64,000 nucleotides of DNA from Lysobacter sp. FW306-1B-D06B. GTDB lineage: Bacteria; Pseudomonadota; Gammaproteobacteria; Xanthomonadales; Xanthomonadaceae. Shown in pieces: positions 28,601-35,455 of this stretch. The stretch spans positions 3,906,001 to 3,970,000 of the forward strand of contig NZ_CP151802.1 of the NCBI RefSeq assembly GCF_038446665.1, written 5' to 3'. Numbering within the stretch: position 1 is the first letter of the stretch; every line of letters begins with the position of its first letter. The translations under genes and the position numbers were made by a program. Below the pieces are notes generated by a model that was not told the DNA's origin, did no database searches, and was given only the letters and a program-made list of their open reading frames with translations.

Positions 28601-29209
28601 TCCGGTCCAACGCGCTACGCCGCCCTTCGTGCCGACCCACAGCGCGCCATCGGGCGCGACCAGCAACTGCGAGACTTCGGCATCGGGCAGGCTGCGTTCG
28701 TCGCCTTCCCTGGGCATGAAGCGCGTGACCGTGCCGTCCGGCGCGATGCGGTGCAGGCCGCCGAATGCCGTGCCGAACCAGACCGCGCCGTCGCGCGTGG
28801 AGGTGACGGCCCAGATGTTGTCGTCGCCCATCTGCGGCGTGTTGGCGCGGTTGTAGTAGCGGAAGTGCTTGCGCTCGGCGTCCAGCACCGCGAGCCCGGC
28901 CTGCGCCGTCGCCACCCAGACGCGATTGCGCGCATCGGCGTGAACTGCCCAGACGAAGCTGTCGCGCAGGCCCTGCTCGGTGCGCCAGATGCGGAAGCCG
29001 CTGCCGTCGTAGCGCGCCAGGCCGTCACTGGTGGCGATCCACAGATAGCCGTTGGCGTCCTGGGTGATGCCGTTGATGCGGTTGGACGGCAGGCCGTCGG
29101 CGACGGTGATCTGCCGCGGGCGCGGTGTTTCCGGCAGGGTGGCCCGGGCCGGGAACGCGAGCGCACACGCACACGCCAGCCACAGCCACGCGATTGCCTT
29201 TGCCAGCAT
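25679..29209 (-). CDS. Propeller-type hybrid histidine kinase A
   Basis: A 1176-residue membrane hybrid sensor. Signal peptide to about residue 23; a periplasmic two-component-regulator propeller of repeated LWIATSDGLARYDG-like blades (about 25-660); a Y_Y_Y domain; one transmembrane helix (about 755-780); HisKA with LGHEVRTP (His823); HATPase with NAIKFTEQG, DTGPGLS and GSGLGLAI; and a receiver with VEDD, phosphoacceptor Asp1109 in LLDLDLPGMDG, and FLRKP. The layout recalls Bacteroidetes HTCS proteins but lacks the AraC output domain, so a separate response regulator or phosphotransfer protein is needed. None is encoded nearby. Residues 741-1174 are identical to the neighbouring kinase. The ATG at 29209 is set by the signal peptide. 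Confidence 0.92.
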   Translation of the reverse strand: MLAKAIAWLWLACACALAFPARATLPETPRPRQITVADGLPSNRINGITQDANGYLWIATSDGLARYDGSGFRIWRTEQGLRDSFVWAVHADARNRVWVATAQAGLAVLDAERKHFRYYNRANTPQMGDDNIWAVTSTRDGAVWFGTAFGGLHRIAPDGTVTRFMPREGDERSLPDAEVSQLLVAPDGALWVGTKGGVARWTGHDFERVPKDALASPLTNGLSAERDGTLWFATPRGVSVRRPDGRYSATPWREAGIEDTILHVLLRDRAGTYWFDVAQGLGREDAGKMRVVPLYSGAAQGLVRPSWVSGYEDREGGLWFASSSNGLWYLPGTWRQFAVLSRRLDDPASIANASVRGIAPSADGGMWLVGTGGVLDRLDPDTGAVTHVARDVGEGFWLFDVVEDDAGQVWVSYQSGLARIDPATAQITRWNESSGTDSPLVGEAKLARTRDGTLWTVSEEGAVQARDAQGRVRLVLKAGDAGGLPKGVFVEQIAPGVDGALWVAGSQGISRWNAQARQFEPVPGIPATRVHGFAIDANRRVWLTRFGAVEAYAQEGGTLRREVKLGAEEGVPLLAPSGIVVDGAGVAWLATVRGLMRVDPVRRATRVYGVRDGLPSQEFDSLPRMRARDGRVVVGSTEGLVMFDPAAVHPDLQPPPLVIESVDVRRGEARIALDPSQSVRISPGDRDLRIVARLLTFNDASNHTYRFRLAGYDPGWIEVESTGERVFSQLPPGDYRLEVIARGADQVWSQPQSVSFAVSPPWWQTWTATAGFAGLALLVGWWTADVYRRRLKRRHAWQWSEHEREVAEQASLAKTRFLATLGHEVRTPMTGVLGMSELLMDTPLDQQQRGYVDSIRRAGRHLLRLVNDALDLARIESGRLELADAPFDLRTVVDEAATLMAPLARQRGLSFLITVDPDAPRGLRGDVNRVCQILLNLLANAIKFTEQGSVSLRVSALSPQGVRFEIADTGPGLSEEQQARLFRRFEQAEGARTAARYGGSGLGLAICQELTAEMGGTIGVESAPGEGARFLVELPLPSVAAPDAHDGAEALLAARGGPLSLLLVEDDPTVAEVICGLLRVQGHRVVHVAHALAALAEATTGGFDAALLDLDLPGMDGFALAQQLRLQGFTRPLLAITARADAEVEPQATAAGFQGFLRKPVTGGMLAGLLASVPRR
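25688..26989 (-). repeat. Identical 1302-bp block, copy in kinase A
   Basis: This segment matches 29390-30691 with a constant offset of 3702 bases and no visible mismatch or indel; several translations in unrelated frames are also identical, so the identity holds at synonymous positions. It covers the last part of the Y_Y_Y domain, the membrane helix, HisKA, HATPase and receiver. Sequence on either side diverges at once. Confidence 0.95.
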
Positions 29210-29278
29210 GTGCGACGAATCCGACGGTAAGAGCCCCGCGCCTAGGCTCGGCGAAGGCGTGCGGCGGCGCAAGTCCGC

Positions 29279-29380
29279 CCTCACCCCAACCCCTCTCCCG
29301 CAAGCGGGAGAGGGGCTTTCGGCCCACTCTCTCGTACTTGGCCCCTCTCCCGTTTACGGGAGAGGGGCTGGGGTGAGGGC
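29279..29380. repeat. CTCACCCC...GGGAGAGGGG intergenic repeat pair
   Basis: Two hairpin units lie between the hybrid kinases: CCTCTCCCGCAAGCGGGAGA (about 29293) and CCTCTCCCGTTTACGGGAGA (about 29344). The outer ends, CTCACCCCAACCCCTCTCCC and its inverse ending in GGGGTGAGGG, form a larger inverted repeat. The right part is translated as the last ten residues of kinase B. Confidence 0.9.
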
Positions 29381-32300
29381 CTGACGCCCCGGCACGCTCG
29401 CCAGCAACCCCGCCAGCATCCCGCCCGTCACCGGCTTGCGCAGGAAGCCCTGGAATCCCGCGGCCGTCGCCTGCGGTTCCACCTCCGCATCCGCACGCGC
29501 GGTGATCGCCAGCAGCGGGCGCGTGAAGCCCTGCAGGCGCAACTGTTGCGCCAGCGCGAAGCCGTCCATCCCCGGCAGGTCCAGGTCCAGCAGCGCCGCA
29601 TCGAACCCGCCCGTCGTCGCCTCCGCCAGCGCCGCCAGCGCGTGCGCGACGTGCACCACGCGATGGCCCTGCACACGCAGCAGGCCGCAGATCACCTCCG
29701 CCACCGTCGGATCGTCTTCCACCAGCAGCAGCGACAGCGGCCCGCCGCGCGCGGCCAGCAGCGCTTCGGCGCCGTCGTGCGCGTCCGGCGCCGCCACCGA
29801 CGGCAACGGCAGTTCGACCAGGAACCGCGCGCCTTCGCCCGGCGCACTCTCCACTCCGATCGTGCCGCCCATCTCCGCCGTGAGTTCCTGGCAGATCGCC
29901 AGGCCCAGGCCGCTGCCGCCGTAACGCGCCGCCGTGCGTGCGCCCTCGGCCTGTTCGAACCGGCGGAACAGCCGCGCCTGCTGCTCCTCGCTCAGGCCCG
30001 GGCCGGTGTCGGCGATCTCGAACCGCACGCCCTGCGGCGACAACGCCGACACCCGCAGCGACACCGATCCCTGCTCGGTGAACTTGATCGCGTTCGCCAG
30101 CAAATTCAGCAGGATCTGGCACACGCGATTCACATCGCCGCGCAGGCCGCGCGGCGCGTCCGGATCGACCGTGATCAGGAACGACAGCCCGCGCTGTCGT
30201 GCCAGCGGCGCCATCAGCGTGGCGGCTTCGTCCACGACCGTGCGCAGGTCGAACGGTGCGTCGGCCAGTTCCAGGCGGCCCGACTCGATGCGCGCCAGGT
30301 CGAGCGCGTCGTTGACCAGGCGCAGCAGATGGCGGCCGGCGCGGCGGATCGAATCGACGTAACCGCGTTGCTGCTGATCCAGCGGCGTGTCCATCAGCAA
30401 CTCGCTCATGCCCAGCACGCCGGTCATCGGCGTGCGCACTTCGTGGCCCAGCGTGGCGAGGAAACGCGTCTTGGCCAGCGACGCCTGCTCGGCGACTTCG
30501 CGTTCGTGTTCCGACCACTGCCAGGCATGGCGACGCTTCAGGCGCCGGCGGTACACATCCGCCGTCCACCAACCCACCAGCAACGCCAATCCCGCGAATC
30601 CCGCCGTCGCCGTCCACGTCTGCCACCACGGCGGCGACACCGCGAACGACACCGACTGCGGCTGCGACCACACCTGGTCCGCGCCGCGTGCCTGGAATTC
30701 CAGACGGTAACGGCCCGGTGGAAGCTGCGAGAACACGCGCTCTCCCGACGCGCCGTTGTTCACCCATTCGGTGTCGAAACCGACCAGCCGCGAGCGGTAC
30801 AGATGATGGCGCGCGTCGTTGAACGAGAGCAGCCGGGCCACGATGCGCAGATCGCGATCGTCGTGGCGCAGGCGGAACGGCACGCCCGCATCGAAGCGCA
30901 CGCGCCGGCCGTCGCGATGCACTTCGATCGTATCGAGCGCGAGGCGCGGCTCGTTATCGTTCGGCCGCACCTGCCGGGGTTGGAACATCACCAGCCCTTC
31001 CGGTGTTCCGACCAGAATCAAACCGTCGGAACCGCGCGCAACGGGTGCCTCGGCGAGTTCCTGGCTCGGCAGGCCATCGCGCACGCCGTAGACCCGCACG
31101 CGTTGGCGCGCGGGATCGGCGCGTATCAGGCCGCGCATGCTGGTGACCCACAGGATCCCTTCGGCGTCGATCACGATGCCCTCGGCCGCGATCAACGGCA
31201 TGCCATGGCGCGTGTCCACACCGCCTGGCAGCGGGATCAGTCCCGGCCCTTGCCATCGATAGGGCTGCAACGCGCCGAAGCGGGCCAACCAGACGTCGTT
31301 GCCCTTCCACGCGAAAGCATGCGTCTCGCGCCGATCCACACCGGGCACCGGCTCGAAGCGATGCAGCAGCGCATTCCACGCGAACAATCCCTGCGAGCCC
31401 GCCACCCAAAGCGCCCCGTCCGGCCCCGGCGCGGTCTGCGCGACGCTCATCTCGCGCGGCAAACCGCCGTCACTGCCGGCCGGCAGAGACTCAAGGATGC
31501 GTCCGTCGTAATCGCGCGCCTGCGCGGAGCCTTGTTCGTCGATCAGCCAGATGCGTCCGTCCGGCGTTTCCACGGGAATGTTGAGGGAACCCAGGATCGG
31601 CGCGCGCGCATCGTTCGACAGCCAGCGCACGTAGCGCCCGCTGCGCGGATCGATCCGTGCCACGCCGCCAGCGAAGGTGACCCACACCTGGCCGCGACGG
31701 TCCTGCAGAACGTGCTGCCAGCTCAGGCCGCCGCTCACGCGCTGGTCGTCGTCGATGACATGACGGATGTGGCCCGTGTCGGGATCCAGACGATCCAGCG
31801 AACCGCCGTTGCCCACCAGCCACATGCCGCCGTCGGCCGTGGGCGCGATCCCGTTGACCTGGGCGTTCGCCATCGTCGTGCGATCACCGACGCGACGCGT
31901 CAACACCGCGAACTGGCGCCAGTCCGGATTGAGATACCACAGGCCGTGCGTGTAGCTGACGAACCACAGGCCGCCTTCGTGATCTTCGAACGCGCTGACC
32001 CACGACGGCCGCACCAGCCCGTGCGAGGCCTGGCTGTACAACGGAGCCACCTCGGCCTTTCCGCCGTTCTCGAAACCCAGTCCCTTGAGGATGTCGAACC
32101 AGCGCAGGCCGCTGCGGTCGCGCAACAGCAGCTGCAGGATCGCAGGATCCTGCGTCGGTGCCGGGCCGTAGGTCCCGTCGGGATGGCGCACGGAAACGCC
32201 TTCGTCGGTGCCGAACCACACGGTGCCGTCGGGCTCCACCGTCAGTCCGTTGAGGTGCGGCGACTTCAACGCCGTGGCGGGAACGCGTTCGAAACGCGTG

Positions 32301-32914
32301 CCCGTCCATCGCGCCGCGCCGCTCAGCGTTCCGACCCACAGCTCGCCCTTCGCGCTGACCGCAAGCTGGCCGACTTCCGCGCCCGGCAGGCTGCCCGCAT
32401 CACGGGCGGCGGGCATGAACCGGTCGACGCGCCCCCGCACATCCAGGCGATGCAGTCCGCCGGGCGAGGTGCCGAACCACAAGGCGCCGTCCGGCGTCGA
32501 GACGATGGACCACACGCGATCGCTGCCCATCGATGGCGTGTTGCTGCGATCGTAGAAACGGAAGTGCGTGCGGTCGACGTCGAGCATCGCCAGTCCGGCC
32601 CGATCGGTCCCCACCCACACGCGGTTGCGCGCATCGACGTGCACGGCCCACAGCAGGTTGTCGCGCAGACCATCTTCCGCCTGCCACACGCGAAAGCCCG
32701 TTCCGTCGTAACTGGCCAGCCCGTCCCCGGTGGCGATCCACAGGGTGCCGGTGCGGTCCTCGGCGATGCCGTGGATCCGACTGGAAGGCAGTCCGTCATC
32801 GATCGTCAATTGACGCAGTCGCGGCACCGTGGACATGGCCCCCGCATCGATCATCCATGAAGCCCACAACAGCAGGATCCATCCGGTCCTGCGCCACCAC
32901 GACGTACTTTTCAT
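29354..32914 (-). CDS. Propeller-type hybrid histidine kinase B
   Basis: A 1186-residue paralogue of kinase A with the same order: signal or membrane-anchor segment (to about residue 27), periplasmic propeller blades (LWIATGDGLASYDG, LWFGTSPGGLHRLD), Y_Y_Y domain, one transmembrane helix, HisKA (His824), HATPase and receiver (Asp1110). The propeller is clearly diverged from kinase A by eye, whereas residues 742-1175 are identical. The C-terminus differs: instead of the two-residue RR ending of kinase A, it continues GRQALTPAPLP, read out of an intergenic repeat. It is the first gene of the minus-strand run kinase B, kinase A, TonB receptor, and is divergent from the YceI operon. Confidence 0.92.
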   Translation of the reverse strand: MKSTSWWRRTGWILLLWASWMIDAGAMSTVPRLRQLTIDDGLPSSRIHGIAEDRTGTLWIATGDGLASYDGTGFRVWQAEDGLRDNLLWAVHVDARNRVWVGTDRAGLAMLDVDRTHFRFYDRSNTPSMGSDRVWSIVSTPDGALWFGTSPGGLHRLDVRGRVDRFMPAARDAGSLPGAEVGQLAVSAKGELWVGTLSGAARWTGTRFERVPATALKSPHLNGLTVEPDGTVWFGTDEGVSVRHPDGTYGPAPTQDPAILQLLLRDRSGLRWFDILKGLGFENGGKAEVAPLYSQASHGLVRPSWVSAFEDHEGGLWFVSYTHGLWYLNPDWRQFAVLTRRVGDRTTMANAQVNGIAPTADGGMWLVGNGGSLDRLDPDTGHIRHVIDDDQRVSGGLSWQHVLQDRRGQVWVTFAGGVARIDPRSGRYVRWLSNDARAPILGSLNIPVETPDGRIWLIDEQGSAQARDYDGRILESLPAGSDGGLPREMSVAQTAPGPDGALWVAGSQGLFAWNALLHRFEPVPGVDRRETHAFAWKGNDVWLARFGALQPYRWQGPGLIPLPGGVDTRHGMPLIAAEGIVIDAEGILWVTSMRGLIRADPARQRVRVYGVRDGLPSQELAEAPVARGSDGLILVGTPEGLVMFQPRQVRPNDNEPRLALDTIEVHRDGRRVRFDAGVPFRLRHDDRDLRIVARLLSFNDARHHLYRSRLVGFDTEWVNNGASGERVFSQLPPGRYRLEFQARGADQVWSQPQSVSFAVSPPWWQTWTATAGFAGLALLVGWWTADVYRRRLKRRHAWQWSEHEREVAEQASLAKTRFLATLGHEVRTPMTGVLGMSELLMDTPLDQQQRGYVDSIRRAGRHLLRLVNDALDLARIESGRLELADAPFDLRTVVDEAATLMAPLARQRGLSFLITVDPDAPRGLRGDVNRVCQILLNLLANAIKFTEQGSVSLRVSALSPQGVRFEIADTGPGLSEEQQARLFRRFEQAEGARTAARYGGSGLGLAICQELTAEMGGTIGVESAPGEGARFLVELPLPSVAAPDAHDGAEALLAARGGPLSLLLVEDDPTVAEVICGLLRVQGHRVVHVAHALAALAEATTGGFDAALLDLDLPGMDGFALAQQLRLQGFTRPLLAITARADAEVEPQATAAGFQGFLRKPVTGGMLAGLLASVPGRQALTPAPLP
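29390..30691 (-). repeat. Identical 1302-bp block, copy in kinase B
   Basis: Partner of 25688-26989. The left end adjoins repeat-derived sequence that codes the altered C-terminal tail; the right end falls in the codon for Ala742 (ARGADQVW). Confidence 0.95.
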
Positions 32915-33061
32915 GCCCGTTACGCTGAGCGATCACCCCGACGCTCGGCAAGGCGATTTCATGCGAAGCTTCCTCAGCGCAACGGTTCGTTACACCGATC
33001 GCCCGCCCCGTTCACCCGTCTGCGCCTAGAATCCCGCCCATCGTCAACACGGGAGCGCCGC

Positions 33062-33796
33062 ATGTCCGCAAGCCGCAAGCCCGTCCGCCCCGTCTGGCCG
33101 GCCGGCACGGCGCGCACCGGGTTACTGCTGGCCATCGTGGCCGCCGCCGCGATACCGGCCGCGCACGCCGCGCAAGCGCAGACGTATTCGCTCGATCCCG
33201 TACACACGCGCGTGCTGTTCGCGATCAGCCATGCGGGCTTCTCCCAGGCCATGGGCACGGTGTCGGGCAGCACGGGCACGCTGGTGTTCGACCGCGAGGA
33301 CTGGCGCAGCGCAAAGCTCGACGTGCGCGTGCCGCTGGAGCGCCTGGACATGGGCGATGCGAAGTGGAACGACGCCGTTCGCGCGGCCAACCTGCTCGAC
33401 ACGAAACGGCATCCCGAAGCGCATTTCGTCTCCACCTCGGTGGAGCCGTCCGATGCGGACCACGCCAAGGTCTGCGGCGATCTCACCCTGCGCGGCGTGA
33501 CCAAGCCGGTGTGCCTGGACGTCACGCTCAATGCGCTCAAGCGGCATCCGCTGCCGCCGTTCCACCGAACCGCGGGTTTCTCCGCGACGACCACGCTCAA
33601 CCGCGCGGACTTCGGCATGAACGCATGGAAGAACGTCATCGGCGACACGGTGGAACTGCGCATCGAAGCCGAGGCCGAACGCGCGCGCAATGGCGCGCAG
33701 GACGAGTCGCCATCGCCGCAGCCCGAGGCGATGCCATCGCAGGATGCACCGGAACCGTCGACCGACCCCACGACCGAACCCGAGCCCACACCATGA
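33062..33796 (+). CDS. YceI family periplasmic protein 1
   Basis: A 244-residue secreted protein with a signal peptide ending near AAHAAQAQ and a YceI lipocalin-like domain: YSLDPVHTRVLFAISHAGFS, RLDMGDAKWNDA, TLRGVTKPVCLDVT and a terminal VELRIEAE strand. YceI proteins bind polyisoprenoids in a beta-barrel. After about residue 205 comes an acidic, Pro-rich tail (SPSPQPEAMPSQ...) not present in the family core. The stop overlaps the next gene's ATG (ATGA), and the three genes YceI-b561-YceI form a tight operon. TAGAAT at 33027-33032 is a possible -10. Confidence 0.87.
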   Translation: MSASRKPVRPVWPAGTARTGLLLAIVAAAAIPAAHAAQAQTYSLDPVHTRVLFAISHAGFSQAMGTVSGSTGTLVFDREDWRSAKLDVRVPLERLDMGDAKWNDAVRAANLLDTKRHPEAHFVSTSVEPSDADHAKVCGDLTLRGVTKPVCLDVTLNALKRHPLPPFHRTAGFSATTTLNRADFGMNAWKNVIGDTVELRIEAEAERARNGAQDESPSPQPEAMPSQDAPEPSTDPTTEPEPTP

Positions 33797-34386
33797 TGCT
33801 GAGAAATTCCGCCGAACGCTGGGGCTCCGTCAGCCAGTTCCTGCACTGGCTGATCGTGCTGCTGATCCTGTGCCTGGGCGTGGTCGGCCTGGTGATGGTC
33901 GAGCTGCCGAAATCGCCGCGTTATTTCTGGGTGTACGACCTGCACAAATCCTTCGGCCTGAGCGTGCTCGCACTGGTGACGCTGCGCTTGCTGTGGCGCC
34001 TGGTCGCCGGGGCGCCGCGCCCGGTGGAAGGCACGCCGCGCTGGCAGGAACGCGCCGCTTCGATCACGCACTGGCTGCTGTACGCGCTCACCTTTGCCGT
34101 GCCGTTGTCGGGCTGGCTGTACGACTCGCTGAGCGGCCTGCGCCCGCTGCGCTGGTTCTGGCAGTTCAAGGTGCCCAAGCTCGCCGATCCCAGCCAGGAG
34201 CTCGCGCCGCTGATGCGCGACACGCACGAATGGCTGTTCTGGGCGCTGATCGCGCTGGTCGCCGTGCATGCTGCCGCCGCGTTCTACCACCACCTTTTCC
34301 AGCACGACGTCACGCTCACGCGCATGCTGCCGCGTCGTCGCGCGCCCGCCCCCGCCGACCTGCCCCCCGCTTCGGAGATCCATTGA
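33793..34386 (+). CDS. Cytochrome b561
   Basis: A 197-residue integral membrane cytochrome of the bacterial b561 family, with four transmembrane helices. Candidate haem ligands are the histidines in FLHWLIV, DLHKSFG, THWLLY and AVHAAAAFYHH. Such proteins move electrons between the quinone pool and periplasmic acceptors. The coupling to YceI genes at both sides (ATGA and TGATG overlaps) fits the known cybB-yceI association. Either of two adjacent ATG codons could be the start. Confidence 0.9.
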   Translation: MMLRNSAERWGSVSQFLHWLIVLLILCLGVVGLVMVELPKSPRYFWVYDLHKSFGLSVLALVTLRLLWRLVAGAPRPVEGTPRWQERAASITHWLLYALTFAVPLSGWLYDSLSGLRPLRWFWQFKVPKLADPSQELAPLMRDTHEWLFWALIALVAVHAAAAFYHHLFQHDVTLTRMLPRRRAPAPADLPPASEIH

Positions 34387-34940
34387 TGTCGATCAAGCCC
34401 GTCCTGTTCGCGACCGCGCTCGCCGCGTTCGCTTTCCCCGCCTTCGCCGCCGACTACGTGCAGGCCGGTGGTTCGTCGCTGACGTTCGCCACGAAGTACG
34501 AAGGCGAAACCTTCACCGGCAAGTTCCCCAGCTTCACCACGAAGCTGAGTTTCGACCCGGCGAAGCTGGCGACCTCCAAGCTGGACGTGGTGATCCCGCT
34601 GGCCGGCACCACCACCGCCAACAGCGATCGCGACGACGCATTGCGCGGCGATGATTTCTTCGCCATCGCCAAGTTCCCGCAGGCGCGCTACACGGCGACG
34701 AAGTTCCGCAGCCTGGGCGGGAACCAGTACGCCGCCGACGGCACGCTGACCCTGCGCGGCGCGAGCAAGCCGGTGACGCTGACGTTCACCTGGACGCCCG
34801 GCGCGCAGCCGGTGCTCACCGGCAAGGCGACCGTGAAGCGCCTGGATTTCGGCGTCGGCGGCGGCGACTGGGCCGACACGGCGCTCATTCCGAACGAAGT
34901 GGCGGTGAGCACGAAGGTGGTGTTCGCGCCAGCGAAGTAG
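34386..34940 (+). CDS. YceI family periplasmic protein 2
   Basis: A 184-residue protein with a clear signal peptide (AFAFPAFAADY) and a compact YceI domain: SSLTFATKYEGETFTGKF, KLDVVIPLAGTTTANSDRD, TLTLRGASKPVTLTFTW and GVGGGDWADTALIPNEVAVS. It is closer to the family length than the first YceI protein and lacks the acidic tail. It is the last gene of the three-gene operon and is followed by a terminator-like hairpin. Confidence 0.9.
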   Translation: MSIKPVLFATALAAFAFPAFAADYVQAGGSSLTFATKYEGETFTGKFPSFTTKLSFDPAKLATSKLDVVIPLAGTTTANSDRDDALRGDDFFAIAKFPQARYTATKFRSLGGNQYAADGTLTLRGASKPVTLTFTWTPGAQPVLTGKATVKRLDFGVGGGDWADTALIPNEVAVSTKVVFAPAK

Positions 34941-34963
34941 CGCCTGCCCGCAGGTTTCGCCTG

Positions 34964-34985
34964 AACGGAGCCGAAAGGCTCCGTT
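34964..34985 (+). terminator. Terminator-like hairpin after the YceI operon
   Basis: AACGGAGCC and GGCTCCGTT form a nine-base-pair stem with a stable GAAA tetraloop. The following CGCGTTTGCG is only weakly T-rich, so termination strength is uncertain. Confidence 0.6.
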
Positions 34986-35026
34986 CGCGTTTGCGCGCAT
35001 CGCACCGGCGGCGGGCTCGCTCCAAC

Positions 35027-35057
35027 CGTCATCCCGGCGAATGCCGGAATCCAGGCT
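35027..35057. repeat. Solitary REP-like left-end unit
   Basis: A single copy of the left-hand palindrome of the composite element, beginning CGTCATCCCGGCGAATGCCG, lies between the YceI operon and the glutaredoxin-like gene without the rest of the element. Confidence 0.75.
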
Positions 35058-35094
35058 GTCACCGCGGGCCCGCGCGATCAAGTGTTGAACCGAC

Positions 35095-35352
35095 TCAATC
35101 GCCCATCAGGAACGCCGCCAGCCGCTCCGCATCGAACGGCCAGTCCAGCTCCGTCCCGCGCGTCTCATCGCGCAGCACCGGCACCCGCACGCCATAGCGC
35201 GCCTCCAGCCCGTCGTCGTCGTCGATGAAGACGCTCTCGAAGTCCGGCACGCGCGCCTGCGCCAGCACTTCCAGCGCCAGATCGCACAGATGGCAGTCGT
35301 CACGCTGGAACAGCGTCAGGGCGGGCGCTACGGCAGGCACGGCGTCATGCAT
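35095..35352 (-). CDS. Glutaredoxin-like thiol-disulfide protein (DUF836 type)
   Basis: An 85-residue thioredoxin-fold protein with the redox motif CHLC after TLFQRDD, and the VRVPVLRDE cis-Pro region. The size and lack of a signal peptide fit the small cytoplasmic glutaredoxin family often annotated as DUF836. The start MHDAVPAVAP at 35352 is set by the fold; the long upstream extension is antisense to sdaA. It is divergent from sdaA, with about 100 bp between the two starts. Confidence 0.83.
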   Translation of the reverse strand: MHDAVPAVAPALTLFQRDDCHLCDLALEVLAQARVPDFESVFIDDDDGLEARYGVRVPVLRDETRGTELDWPFDAERLAAFLMGD

Positions 35353-35455
35353 CGCAATCCGGCACGGTATGGCGGGGTGGGGCCCGCGGGGCGCGTAGAA
35401 TAACGGGATTCCCGCCGCCCACGTCGTGCGCGCGGTCCTCATCCCGGAGCAGTAC

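Noticed and set aside
25469..29230. A 1253-residue plus-strand open frame, and a similar 1104-residue one at 29546-32860
   Set aside because: Both are antisense to the hybrid kinases, have Arg/His/Ala-rich composition and duplicate each other only because the DNA below is duplicated.
29210..29390. A frameshift or fusion joining the two hybrid kinases
   Set aside because: Each has its own start with a hydrophobic export or anchor segment and its own stop; the spacer is a non-coding repeat apart from the short tail of kinase B.
29025..30767. A minus-strand frame joining parts of both kinases
   Set aside because: It is an out-of-frame reading through the repeat and does not encode kinase motifs.
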